Shown here one piece after another: positions 42,101 through 51,337 of a DNA stretch of 64,000 nucleotides. Position numbers and translations under genes: made by a program. This DNA is from Symsagittifera roscoffensis (taxonomy: Eukaryota > Xenacoelomorpha > Acoela > Convolutidae): NCBI RefSeq assembly GCF_963678635.1, contig NC_087063.1, positions 28,656,599 through 28,720,598 on the forward strand. Reading direction: 5' to 3'. The notes under the pieces are model-generated. The model did no database searches. It was given only the letters and a program-made list of their open reading frames with translations, and was not told the DNA's origin. The first letter of the stretch is position 1; each line of letters starts with the position of its first letter.

Positions 42101-43445
42101 ACTACCTTATCAATTTACAATTACTCATATTCCAGGAAGGGATATGGGTATTGTTGATTATTTGTCAAGGGAACCTAATGGGGAACGGTGGCCGGAATCG
42201 GAACTGGATGAGAAATTTGTAGTGACGTCTATTGAAAGTTTCCATACAGCACTCGACTGTTTAAGCAGTCGGTTTAGTGAAACAAATCAAAATAGTGCTA
42301 TCAACATTCTAGAACATTCTAGAATAACAAGAGAAACTAACTACTGTAAAAACAGCTCATCACGCGGTTGCTATGACAACCAATTTGTTCAAAACGTGAC
42401 AAAGCTCGACCGGAACGAAAACGGTCAAAACTCAAGTTTTCAAACAGATCAGAACCAGAAAAACACGAAAAACACATTGGACAAATTAGCTCGTGAGAAA
42501 CAGTTGGTCGATAAATCAAAATTTAATACAATTTCTATCAAACAAAAAGATATCTCGAATTCAAAACAATCAGCAGATTTCACAAAGGCGGCGTTGGAAG
42601 ACAACATGGAGAAAAGCAATTCAGGAAAATTAAAGAAAACGTCGAACAGACAGAATGAGAATCGGAAGGAGGACGAACTAACAGAACAAGTGACGGAAAC
42701 CACCTTCTCCCGAACAAGATTGGTGAAGAGAGGTGCTGCGTGCAGTAGGCAAGAGTCAGACGATTCCGAGTCAGATGTACCCCAGGTTGAGTGGAGGACA
42801 GTAAGAAAACCAGTCAAGTCTAAAGGATGCAAGGAAATCACATCCGGAAACACTGCAGGAAATAGTGAAACAACTCTGATGTCATTTTGGGATCTCATGG
42901 GGGCAGAAAAGCCAAACAACCCAAAAAGCATACTAGAATTAGAAGCACGGACAGTCCTGGACGATCTCAACAGAAGTGACCTTTCATTGGAATCCAATAC
43001 CCAGAGAGGAAATCCGCAAATCATCGAAGTGGACCTTACAGCTGAAAGCCCTCCCGGAACTCCAGAAGTCAGCATAGTTACGAAAGACAAAACAGGTCAC
43101 GATTCCAGAAGAAGCAGATCGCATCAAAGAGATACGAGTACAGAAATCTGCCTGGACAACCTCACTAAGCTGTTTGATCGAAGCCTCTTAGCGGAATTGA
43201 TATCAGAGGACGTTTGGATGGATAGATTGCGGCGGGTGATTGAGAGGAATGACCGATACAGCTTCGAGTTGATGGGCCCGTATACTAACCCTCTCTGGCA
43301 TCAACTTTCAGTCGTGGACGACTGTATACTGGTTGACAACCGACTGGCTGTTCCGGAACAATTGCGTTTGGCGGTGCTGAAGCGGATCCACCGCGGTCAC
43401 CCAGGCCGGGAAGCGATGCTGGATGTGTCGAAATACCTGTGGTGA
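39141..43445 (+). CDS. gag-pol: Element 2 Gag-Pol (Gag, protease, RT, RNase H, integrase N-terminus)
   Basis: 1,434 codons in one frame, with no shift between gag and pol. Two zinc knuckles lie at ~residues 272-308 (C-X2-C-X7-H-X3-C, then CKNCNKPNHFAKMC). The protease has an intact DTGSPVS at ~417 and ILGLDL at ~497. RT has LDLKYAYSQI at ~668 and FLDDILI at ~730. RNase H has KCDASHSGLGATLEQ at ~891 and TDHKAL. A ~350-residue charged linker follows, then the first histidines of the integrase HHCC finger (RIHRGH, ~1416). The frame ends at TGA 43443-43445, inside the finger. A premature stop is likely, because homology continues in frame past it. Confidence 0.92.
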   Translation: MAQPAGSGFTAQDNRTDLGIPVFWAFTNSDPPWSFETWLDQFLLAVTVKENVDPEIMLQEPKPVLEESLPAPEPLVQNEGAPAVAEREARNRLARDRVVQENEERMRRGPRVGHNVFYHEVEKRLTSRLFLALGAEGKKKFIQKNPHTEISKLGFRDIIGLAKVSFEKTKCITYERYKLFTRSHESNETLESFHAALTAQAAKAELGALEEELVRDLFISRMKNVVLQDTLTFETFYRQQAIGNKGYNSKRQNQNRRKQYENTQKAKGDHKQCTRCGRAFGENHLKNCPAMGKTCKNCNKPNHFAKMCNSQQVNEIAHEDSSSEEECNFIQTFDSCDEFEIMTVEEDFTSISNIEKYINKRVLENVHNDEKIQKEKLTEKPDNVEKIEIRRNPKSHQIKALKALVKIDSYILNMTIDTGSPVSLLNWATTKQILEGPSNSKFIPAEKLNLSAQYVDYNKRPILILGALRANLRSAGWEVLGAMLLVTERRMRCILGLDLQSKLGIQTTQKSAPTRRSRFDVLLCEQLENWKNLFYSKFKDLFDRQGESKNHTVSTKFKYPLCPIQEKGRRIPIHIQDKVQTELEKLLKEGHIEKLDKCTSDCFIAPIVITVKKDNSIKLALDAKPINRQLYKNKYQMPNVDELIDGVSQIITSASEGSLYFTVLDLKYAYSQIRLTAETAKQCNFNIVGGNATGTYRFLTGFYGLADKPAEFQKAMDRTLNYSKNTFCFLDDILIVSKGEAKDHEKLVRNVLQKLDDENLALKISKCEFFQPAVNWLGHNLSIHGIIPKITKTEAIANLQPPKSLKQLRSFMGSINHLSKLIPNAASLTEKLRPLLKEENEKKKMKNVRLPVKKFEWNDQHSVAFEDIKKAVANIALLNYYDPLKQTRIKCDASHSGLGATLEQWSHQNEWIPIAFASRSLNSQEQKHSTNELELLAVVWAVDRFKHYLLGKEFVIATDHKALTSALGEHRSNKTYQSRLTRWVDRLLPYQFTITHIPGRDMGIVDYLSREPNGERWPESELDEKFVVTSIESFHTALDCLSSRFSETNQNSAINILEHSRITRETNYCKNSSSRGCYDNQFVQNVTKLDRNENGQNSSFQTDQNQKNTKNTLDKLAREKQLVDKSKFNTISIKQKDISNSKQSADFTKAALEDNMEKSNSGKLKKTSNRQNENRKEDELTEQVTETTFSRTRLVKRGAACSRQESDDSESDVPQVEWRTVRKPVKSKGCKEITSGNTAGNSETTLMSFWDLMGAEKPNNPKSILELEARTVLDDLNRSDLSLESNTQRGNPQIIEVDLTAESPPGTPEVSIVTKDKTGHDSRRSRSHQRDTSTEICLDNLTKLFDRSLLAELISEDVWMDRLRRVIERNDRYSFELMGPYTNPLWHQLSVVDDCILVDNRLAVPEQLRLAVLKRIHRGHPGREAMLDVSKYLW
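39142..39158 (+). promoter_or_regulatory. Primer-binding site of element 2, overlapping the gag start
   Basis: TGGCGCAGCCAGCAGG starts at the first base after the LTR and encodes the residues after Met (AQPA), as in element 1. Confidence 0.8.
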
Positions 43446-43636
43446 CCGCACATGCATAAGGATATCGTCAATCTTGCAGAGGAATGCAGAAGCTGCACTC
43501 GCTACGGTTAAAATGCTAAATACATCATACCAAAAAATGCTACAAAGCCCTTGCCACTGCTGACGCAGCCAGGTCAAGAAGTTCAGTTAGACTACGCGGG
43601 TCCACTTGAAGATTACAAAGGAAAAAAATTTATCTG
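43446..43636 (+). pseudogene. Disrupted integrase segment of element 2
   Basis: Past the stop at 43443, the same frame continues recognisably (PHMHKDIV, CRSC of the HHCC finger, LDYAGP with the first catalytic Asp). It is interrupted by a second stop (TAA ~43509) and by a frame change at the A7 run 43622-43628. Confidence 0.8.
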
Positions 43637-45613
43637 TTGGTAGCAATAGATAGGTATTCAAAATTTCCGTCAGTGAAAATCACTAAATCAACAGGAGGAG
43701 AGTCATCAATAAAATTTCTTCGCTCATATATTGATATACATGGGATACCCGAATCAGCTAGAACAGATCAGTTTTCCGGGTTTAAGGGCAAATCAATGAG
43801 AAAATTTTGTTCCGATAATAACATTGAACAAAAATTTTGTCCAGTGGGAGACCATCGCGGATGCGGTTTAGTGGAACGCACTATACAAACTATCAAAAGA
43901 AGGTTGGGAGTAATGTTACTCGATGAAAACGTAACATCAATAAAATTATGCTTTAGTACGATACTTCGTGACCTCCGTTGGAGTAAGCAGAAAACAATTA
44001 AAATGTCGCCATTTGAGGCTCACTTTGGGAGATTGCCAAAAACAGAATTTAAAATTCTCAGTGATAGGTTTTTACGAAACTCTGATCGTTTAGATAAGGA
44101 ACACCTGGAACGTTCAGCTCTGACGGCCTCCCAACTTAAAAAGCGAATCGACCAGTCTCGCGATAATCTAAAAATTGTTCGTAAAGGACAAAATAGCCGC
44201 GACGTGAGTCCATTATTCAAGCAACAAGAAGACATGGCAAAGGATCGAGCAAGAGCGCGGGCCCTGAAAGAGCTTCTAGAAGCCAATGCCAGATGGAATC
44301 AAACACGCCGCGATACCTCTGCTAATGACCTAAGGCGTACGGTAAACGAGACGAGTACCATTAACCCCGAATTGCGCAAGGAGATGCTGTATTCGTGGAA
44401 ACGTGGGTTTATTGAAGACAAGCCAGAAACCATCTTCAATCAACGCCAGTCGTCACCAATCCTGATTAGAAAGGACGAGGGGAGGAAAAGTGGTAAAGCC
44501 CTTATGAAGCCATTGAAAGGAAGAGTCGTGACCGAAACGCCCTCCACTGTCAAGACAGCAGCAGGGTCCATCTACCGCAAGAGTGACGTCGCTAAAGTTA
44601 AGGTTGCTGTTCCAGATAAAGAGAAAGGCAACAACAGGCGTTCTCCAACAGGAGAAGAGCCTAAGAATAAGCAGCAGCGGCAATCGAAGCGACAAGCCAA
44701 CGAACAGGACGAGGCCGAAATTAGTCAGTCGGACGAGGAATTACTGCTAGAGCAGCAAAGCATAGATCCATCTAATGCAAAGCTGAAATTTCAGGACAGC
44801 CCGTCGGTGGTCACGTCAAAGGACATTCTGCAAGGCGGTGGACTAAATTTAGCAGTCCGAAGAGCAGAGCCAAACCTGGCTGGCCCTTTCGTCTCAAAAC
44901 CCAAGGCAAAGGTGGGCACAAACCCAAAGGATGTTCAACAAAGCACTTTTCAACCTAAAAATGCTGCGACGGCAGCAGAAGTGCAGGAACCTCAAGCGGA
45001 AGATCAGGCGTGCTCGTCCAACACAAGAGACGTACCAAATTCAACATCCAATACACACGGCAATACGAGAAACAAGAAAGAAATCTCGCGATATACATCT
45101 CCCGAAACAATCCTCGACACATTCAATAGTAAAGATTTATCGGCAAATGGCTGGAATCGGTTAGCTGACCAAGTACTCGAACGCGGAGTACAACTCACGG
45201 CGGCAGAAATTTTACAGTCTAAAGAGGACGCGGACGTCGAAGATGAATCTATGAATCCTCCGGGGTTCTCGGATGAATCCGAAGTTGAGGACACTTCGGT
45301 TCGTAAAAGCGGAAGAGCCAAGAAGGGGCCAACAAGATACGGCAATCCGATTAAACATTCGGTGAAGGCTATCGAAGATCAAAACGATCTTTTAGATCTA
45401 AATCGAGCCGCACTTGAAGCGTACCGAATTAAGTTAGCAAACTTCAGACCCGGGGCGTCGAATTCGGTGGAAACCAAATTTGGTCTGCTTGAGAAGCACC
45501 TTTTCCGAAGAAAGTTTGGCAGCGAGGCTCTCAACATAAACCGGTCATGGAACGCAGAGTGGCGAGTCCCACTAAATTTCGAAGAAGAACACGAGGAAAG
45601 AGAGGGAAAGTGA
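43637..45613 (+). CDS. pol: Element 2 integrase core and C-terminal tail (separate frame)
   Basis: 658 codons open after the frame change. They carry VAIDRYSKFPSV, the second catalytic Asp in RTDQFSGF and the Glu in GLVERTIQTIK. Then comes a long basic and acidic tail without a known fold, ending near RKSGRAKKGPTRYGN and a final ~90-residue stretch. As it stands this frame cannot be joined to the upstream integrase finger without bypassing two stops and a frame change, so the copy is probably not self-sufficient. Confidence 0.85.
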   Translation: MVAIDRYSKFPSVKITKSTGGESSIKFLRSYIDIHGIPESARTDQFSGFKGKSMRKFCSDNNIEQKFCPVGDHRGCGLVERTIQTIKRRLGVMLLDENVTSIKLCFSTILRDLRWSKQKTIKMSPFEAHFGRLPKTEFKILSDRFLRNSDRLDKEHLERSALTASQLKKRIDQSRDNLKIVRKGQNSRDVSPLFKQQEDMAKDRARARALKELLEANARWNQTRRDTSANDLRRTVNETSTINPELRKEMLYSWKRGFIEDKPETIFNQRQSSPILIRKDEGRKSGKALMKPLKGRVVTETPSTVKTAAGSIYRKSDVAKVKVAVPDKEKGNNRRSPTGEEPKNKQQRQSKRQANEQDEAEISQSDEELLLEQQSIDPSNAKLKFQDSPSVVTSKDILQGGGLNLAVRRAEPNLAGPFVSKPKAKVGTNPKDVQQSTFQPKNAATAAEVQEPQAEDQACSSNTRDVPNSTSNTHGNTRNKKEISRYTSPETILDTFNSKDLSANGWNRLADQVLERGVQLTAAEILQSKEDADVEDESMNPPGFSDESEVEDTSVRKSGRAKKGPTRYGNPIKHSVKAIEDQNDLLDLNRAALEAYRIKLANFRPGASNSVETKFGLLEKHLFRRKFGSEALNINRSWNAEWRVPLNFEEEHEEREGK

Positions 45614-45731
45614 TTATAAATAATTGCGCAAAGAATAAAACTCCTTAAACTGAGTATTAAAACTCGTATTCATTATAATTATTATTAAAATTTGATAACA
45701 TATTATAAAATTTTTCTCGGCCGAGGGGGTA

Positions 45732-46034
45732 TGTGGTACCGCAACTGCTACTGCAATTGCAGTAACCATGCAGTAATCACATAGTGGCCTTGAACGTGCT
45801 ATTCATATTGTTATCTGTAAATTATAGTACATTATTATAAATAACCAAGGTCAACTCTACACGACCTTTATTGCAAAGATAGAGAGTCATTCTCTCTCAG
45901 ATCTGTGTATCCGTACACAGTCAACAAATCGGAAACAAACAAAAGAAAAACAATATGGTTCAACGGTTAAATTAATCCTTTGAAACCAATTCAGTTTTCA
46001 TTATAAAACCTTAGAGGTTTAGTTAGTTACCACA
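45732..46034 (+). repeat. 3' LTR of element 2
   Basis: 303 bp, preceded by the GAGGGGG tract and followed by CACTC (46035-46039). Confidence 0.95.
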
Positions 46035-46039
46035 CACTC

Positions 46040-46632
46040 CAACGAAGTAGATTATACATTGCAGCTGGGCTTTGAAGCTCGGTCAACAATCAACGAAGAA
46101 AAATGCTTGCAGGGAATGCAGCTGGTCTCTCTGAGTGTTATGGGGCAGTCAGGACAAGTAGCAGATCATCTGGCGCAATGCAGGACTCCAGTGATTTTTT
46201 GAGAACAGACTTAATCACAACAATAGCAGCATCGAGCACCAATACTGGTCTGATGACGACATTAGCAACTGGACGAGGCATGACAGTGCGGGAGGTCGAG
46301 TCAGAATAGGAAGAGCCATCAAGGACTAGAGAAGGAGCGCGATTGTCTACGAGTACCAGTTGCTGGTTATGGTGGGAATTTCACCCCCTCTCATAACGCC
46401 TAAAGCCGGCTACGAAAAGTCAATGATAGAGGCCTTGGTGAAGAGTATGACCATACTGGACAAGCAAGACGCGCAAGTGTTGAACAGAACGACTGAACTG
46501 GAGAAATCCGTTAAAATGGAACATGAGAAGCTGAAAGAAGGAACTCCTCCGAGGCAGCATGAAGCTAGTCGACGTAAAAAACGAATAAATGAGAAGACAG
46601 TTGGTTGCCTGCTAAAGTTTTGTCAAGGATGA
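46040..46632 (+). pseudogene. Decayed coding-like segment right of element 2
   Basis: Moderately GC-rich DNA in which peptide-like open stretches alternate between frames. Examples are a frame covering ~46103-46309, another containing HQYWSDDDISNW near 46240, and 46360-46632 with a charged, coiled-coil-like end (EALVKSMTILDKQDAQVLNR). It contrasts with the AT-rich DNA from ~46.7 kb on. Probably the other half of the locus hit by elements 1 and 2. Family unknown. Confidence 0.3.
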
Positions 46633-46724
46633 CGCTAGAGGCGAGGAAAGGGAGCGACGGCGAAGGAAAAACAGCAGGGATATGTCTTATGAAAACACTT
46701 TCAGTCATTGAAAATTTTTTAAAA

Positions 46725-47190
46725 AGTTCTACCAATGTCAAAATAAACTGCTTTGAAATTTTTGATTTTTCGTCTAAATTCTAGCGAGTAAAGTGAGCAA
46801 TCACGCTCTTTATGCTTAATTTAGACCGTTTATAATAGCCTAATCATGCTTAATGTAAGCTTTACTTGAATAAACTTAGTTTTCGGAGATTCTTAGTGCC
46901 ATTTTGGGAATCAAAAACTTTTTCTAAAATTCTGCAAAAAAAAATTGAAAAAAAAAAATCGTGAAATTTTTTTTATTTTCTTTGTTTTTCTAGTTAATTT
47001 TTCTAGTTCTAGTCTTAATGTTTGCCTGTCTTACTAGTACTGTCGAATATAGTTAAATTATAGTTATATGTCAGGTCCTTTTATCACAGCACGCAGAAAA
47101 AAGTACACCAATTTGAAGAAAAAAGTTTCGTAGTTTTTTAAAGACTCCCAGCAATGGAGCAAACTGCCCATTTCATTGCGGTTTTAATAA
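46725..47190 (+). repeat. Dispersed repeat, copy E (partial, diverged)
   Basis: TTGAAATTTTTGATTTTTCG with GCGAGTAAAGTGAGCAATCA at ~46758-46800, and ATCACAGCACGCAGAAAAAA with CACCAATTTGAAG at ~47085-47115. These are the middle and right landmarks of the ~640-bp family. Confidence 0.45.
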
Positions 47191-47199
47191 CAAGATAAT

Positions 47200-48202
47200 G
47201 ATAGGAGCGAGCAGATTTCTTTCAAATTACCTTAAGAGCTGCGAAGCTACTCACTTTTTCAATCCTTATTTTTTCCCTGAATTCTTTATTTCTCCCAAAT
47301 AATATCCCTACCAAATAAATATTTATATCGCTATCGCCCAGATACTAAATTCCATTCAATTAAAGTTTTTGATGATTTTGTTTGCTTATTTTCAACCAAA
47401 GTTTAAGGGATAAAAATTCTGTCTTTTCAATGATCGGACCTGATCAAACACATTCTTGTCATATCTTGAACAAGTTTTTCTCGAAAAAGACCTCAAAAAA
47501 TTATGATTTCCAATTAAATATATTGTCGGATTACTCTCAAAAAATTGAAGCTGAAAACAACTGAGGCTTTAATCACAGTTTTCAGCATGGGAAAATCTAC
47601 AGGCTTTTTAAAATCAAATGAGTTTCGTTAACCATAAAACTTCTCTGACTGCAAGGTACTCTGCGACTTTACATAAAAGGTTCTCCAGTAACTATACAGA
47701 CTTTAAAGGTTCTCCAGAAACTATACAGACTTTAAAGGTTCTCCAGAAACTATACAGAATTTAAAGAAGGAGTTTTTCCTGATCACTAGTTTCACTATTT
47801 TTCCATATTTTTGGTTCAGAGATATCAACCCGAGTTTATATTTATACTTTTTGTTCTTTGAAAGTGTGATTTCGCCTCCGTCATTTCCATTGTTCCAGAA
47901 GCTGGTCGTATGAATTTTATTTTCTCTGTTGACACTCATATTAATGGAATGTTTACTTGAATTCACACTCAAAAGAAACATGTCGGCTACATCCTTAAAA
48001 TATCATATCATCAAACTGTTTTTGTTGAGAACAAAAAAGTTGAATGCAAATAGACTATAATGTTTCCCTTTGACAAAATGTTTGCTTGAAACAACAAAAA
48101 AGTTTCACCACTTTCAAAACTTCAGTCATCGCAGATGTTGGCACCGTTTCCGAAGTGCGTTCAGTGTTTTTATCATTTACTTACATCTTGTGTTTCCTAA
48201 AT
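47200..48202. other. AT-rich stretch upstream of the two-pass membrane protein gene
   Basis: It contains a 3 x 29-bp tandem repeat at 47676-47762 and a minus-strand open frame (47721-47981, 86 codons) whose 3' end lies in that repeat. No known domain. Confidence 0.5.
47676..47762 (+). repeat. Tandem repeat, 3 x 29 bp
   Basis: AAAGGTTCTCCAG[T/A]AACTATACAGACTTT units start at 47676, 47705 and 47734. Confidence 0.9.
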
Positions 48203-49786
48203 ATGAATGAACAGGAACGTCGCAAAGACATTAAAAGAGACAATTCATCGGATAGATCTACTGATTTCAAAGCTAGAATCATCATTTTAGTGGAACCCCG
48301 TAAACTTCTACTTAAGGTACTTCTATGGACATTCGTGGGCATTGTGTCCATAGTATGGTTCCTGTTGCTGTTTATTATCTCGCTTCTCACCCCTGATTTC
48401 AAAGATCACTTCTATTGCACTCACAAGAACCCCAATTCAAAGGCGTGTCCAGAGCGTTTCTACAACAGCAGCAAAGCTTCCGCGAATTCATCAACAGTTA
48501 GTGAAATCATCAACTTTTACATTCAAATCATTTGTGGTACAAAATTTCTAGCACGGTTTTTTGAAGCAACAATTGCTTCCAAATTTGATGCTTTAACCAC
48601 TGGAATTAGTTTATTTTTGATACTTTTTGATCCTAGCAATGTTAGTTTTTGAAGAACGTTTCATTTAGTACATTGATTTTACTAACCAGTCCTGACTCAT
48701 CTACTAGCTGGGCCACTTTACCAATTTGTAAGGATTGAAGTTGATACCAATGTTTCTAAGACCTAATATTGGGTCAAGGCTTTTTCTAACTTTTTCGAAC
48801 TTATCTATCCAAAAACTTATAGCCCGACGAACTGACGGTGTATCAAGATAGAAACTATCATACGATTTACTGCCTTTGGTCTGATCTCCAAAAGCATCTA
48901 AATATGCAGAAGAGTATGTTTTTGCTCTTTCGCACATGTTCTTTCACGACAAGGCATGCATGAAAATTGAAATATTAGAACGCATGGATGAAAAAAGAAA
49001 TCATTTGAACAGTTTCGCGCACTTTTCCGGGCTCTTTCTCAATTTTCCGGGCTCTTTCACAATTTTCTGGGCTCTTTCACAATGTTCCGGGCTCTTTAAC
49101 AATTTTCCGGGCTCTTTCACAATTTTCCGGGCTCTTTCACAATTTTCCGGCATCTTTCCCTCAGAAAGAGCAAAAACATATTCTTCAATAGTTAGAACAT
49201 AGTTGAAGATGGCCTCGGGCAAAGAGCCGCACTCGGGCACTTCGTGACCTCAGGCCGGGCTCTTTTTTCCTCGGGCATATTTCAACTATGTTCTAACTAC
49301 TAGTGTACATCTAATAGGATACTTTTTTTCAAAACCTTGACTGTGGCGCACAAATTTTTGGCAAAACAAGTTCTTAATAGTGTTATTGAAGAGCTTGGAT
49401 AATCAATTTACTCTAATTAAAAAAAGTCGACAAGGTTTTTTTTGAAATTCTGCGCTGTGCTGCTCGAGAAAATCTTAGATGCCAACCTAGTCGGAGTACA
49501 CAGTACTAAAAAAATTGACCGATAAAATATCGATAAAAATCCGGCATGGTCAAATTATAATGGTAATCGGGCATTAACTGTTCGATTTTAGGAATCTGCA
49601 GTGGCTGACTTGGAGAAAGAAGGAAAAACAGCAAGACTCATGATGAAATTCCTGGCTCTTTACACGTCGCTGTTTGCTACAACCTTTGCCATTATCTACG
49701 CCTTCGTTTATGCTTATAACTCAGTCATCAATCCAAGTTCAAAACCAAAAACCGACCAAGAAGTAAAAGTATCCGCAGGAATGTAG
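48203..49786 (+). CDS. Predicted small two-pass membrane protein, two exons
   Basis: Exons 48203-48496 and 49592-49786 join in phase 0 (donor GTTAGT, acceptor CGATTTTAG) to give 162 residues and a TAG stop. Residues 1-35 are charged and probably cytosolic (MNEQERRKDIKRDNSSDR). A hydrophobic segment ~36-62 (LLWTFVGIVSIVWFLLLFII) is followed by a loop with two Cys and N-glycosylation sequons (NSS, NSST). A second hydrophobic segment (FLALYTSLFATTFAIIYAFV) precedes a short polar tail. The start is the ATG at 48203; the frame is open further upstream, so another 5' exon or start is possible. I do not recognise the family. Both termini on the same side is an inference from the two segments. Confidence 0.55.
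48704..48937 (-). CDS. Unrecognised open frame inside the intron of the membrane-protein gene
   Basis: 78 codons on the minus strand with balanced, protein-like composition (DAFGDQTKGSKSYDSFYLDT ... RNIGINFNPYKLVKWPS). Its first codons lie in an inverted-repeat arm (48906-48931). It could be a nested exon, a captured gene fragment, or chance. Confidence 0.25.
   Translation of the reverse strand: MCERAKTYSSAYLDAFGDQTKGSKSYDSFYLDTPSVRRAISFWIDKFEKVRKSLDPILGLRNIGINFNPYKLVKWPS
48906..49189. repeat. Inverted-repeat arms around a 20-bp tandem array
   Basis: GCAGAAGAGTATGTTTTTGC... at 48906-48931 is the near-perfect reverse complement of 49164-49189 (GAAAGAGCAAAAACATATTC...). The enclosed DNA includes the 20-bp array at 49023-49155. 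It lies inside the intron 48497-49591. Confidence 0.75.
49023..49155 (+). repeat. Tandem repeat, about 6.5 x 20 bp
   Basis: TTTTCCGGGCTCTTTCACAA units with single-base variants. They are contiguous, with no spacers. Confidence 0.92.
49186..49301. mobile_element. Short palindromic MITE-like element
   Basis: ATAGTTAGAACATAGTTGAA at the left is matched in inverted orientation by TTCAACTATGTTCTAACTA at the right. The inner arms (CCTCGGGCAAAGAGCC / GGGCTCTTTTTTCCTCGGGC) also pair. The GC-rich core stands out in AT-rich DNA. Confidence 0.6.
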
Positions 49787-49962
49787 GACTTTTTACATTT
49801 GAGACTACTTTCTTATCAAATTATATTTGCGTAGTTTAAACTCTAGTTTGTTCTGACTTCGATGAAACTGATTGCATAATTGAGCTGGAGTGGGTGTAAA
49901 TCAGTTTGAATTCTTACACAGTCTGAAAAATATTAGTGTCTTGAACTCAAAACTGAAAAAAA

Positions 49963-50610
49963 GATAGCCGGTTACTGAGCAAGTGGCAGATGATGTTCCA
50001 AACATAGTCTTAAAAAATACAACAAAGTTTTTCGAATTAGTGTCGTTTTTTCGGCGTGATGCGATAAAAAGTGCTGAACAAAAAACTGGAGATTAGGTAG
50101 ATTCGGCACTCATATGCAAATTGAAAAACAATCAGCAACTTGAAAAACAATTTTTTTTTAGAAAAATTACTTGGAAAATGAAAAAACAAACAACATTTTT
50201 TTTTTTCAGGTTTTGCAGTTTTATGATTTTTTGAAAATTTTGATTCAAAAGGCGCTAAAATTTTCAATTTAAACTAATGTTAAACAAGTAAAAATAATTT
50301 TAAAAGGGTTTATTTTAAGATATTATGGGCTTTTAAGTAGTTAAAATAAGACTACTCGTTCGTTTTATTCTGTCGAATTAAGATAAAAAAATCGAAAATT
50401 TCAAACCTGTTTTTCTCGACTGGGGGAAATTTTTTGAATTTTTTAAATTTGGTTGGAATCACGACTGTAAGGGCTTTGATATGATATATCACTCAACCCA
50501 TGCCGATGATTATTTGTGGTACCTGATCTTGGGTGGGTAACGGTAACTAAAACACATACGAATACAAAGTTCCTCCCCATTTTCATTGGTCGGAACAAAA
50601 ATATTTCATC
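49963..50610 (-). repeat. Dispersed ~640-bp repeat, copy D (inverted)
   Basis: On the minus strand: TTCCGACCAATGAAAATGGG, AGATCAGGTACCACAAATAA, GTTGAGTGATATATCATATC, GTCGAGAAAAACAGG, AAACGACACTAATTCGAAAA, then GCTCAGTAACCGGCTATC. This is the clearest relative of copy A and fixes the family length near 640 bp. Confidence 0.75.
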
Positions 50611-51337
50611 TGTAATTTTGTTTTGAAATTATTGAGGTTTAAAAACTACTTATTTGGCTGATGGGTTGTTCACGAGCAGTTAATTGCGTTCTTGTATCGC
50701 GTAAGTGGGAACTTAACCTCATTTTTAAGGAAAACCAAAAATATGTTTGCTTTTTTATTCACATCAATTTTGTCTCTCGAAATCAAGATTTTGTCACCGT
50801 AATGAAAATATTGACTCCTTGAATCAAAATGTAATAAAGTAGTTCACAAGAAACACTCTTTGCTAAAAAAAAAAATTTGGGCGTTTGAAAGCTGATAATT
50901 TGGCAATGTTCTGGGATCATTGATGTGCATTTTGACGATTGTATCTTGAACTTGATGCTGAAAAAGTATCGCGGATTCTTTATGCGTGGTGAGCTATCCT
51001 GCGATCTAAATTGTAGCAAATTGAACAGAGGCAAGATATTTGGTCTATGTTAGTTTCCGATGCGATAAAAATCATAAATTTTAACATTTGCTATTTGATA
51101 TTGCCTGAGTCCAAAGTCTAAAGCTCATCAAAAATTTCTTTGCTCAATTATTCGAGACCAGTTAAAGGTCAGTTGGAAGCTTTAGGGTTTTGTCCTCAAA
51201 CGAGCAATCTCGTTAGTTTTATTAATACGTACTAGATGCAAAATGTATCACTTAACGGCAGTAAATACAATCAGAGTTTCACCTTGAAACGAACAGTCTA
51301 GTTCATTTAAATAAAATTAAATGCCTAAAAGGTTCGG
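50611..51337. other. AT-rich intergenic stretch
   Basis: No supported feature. Confidence 0.5.

Larger units (their letters stand above)
38839..46034 (+). mobile_element. Ty3/gypsy LTR retrotransposon, element 2 (7,196 bp)
   Basis: 303-bp LTRs differing at one base, a 5-bp CACTC duplication, a primer-binding site, a single gag-protease-RT-RNaseH frame and a broken integrase, then a long charged tail and a polypurine tract (GAGGGGG, 45723-45729). It belongs to the same class as element 1 (conserved KNKYQMPN.DELIDGVSQII) but is well diverged from it. Confidence 0.95.

Noticed and set aside
38008..45731. An envelope gene in either LTR element
   Set aside because: No frame with a signal peptide, cleavage site and membrane anchor lies between pol and the 3' LTR; both look like plain Ty3-class retrotransposons.
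49023..49155. CRISPR-like array
   Set aside because: The 20-bp units are contiguous with no unique spacers, and the genome is eukaryotic.
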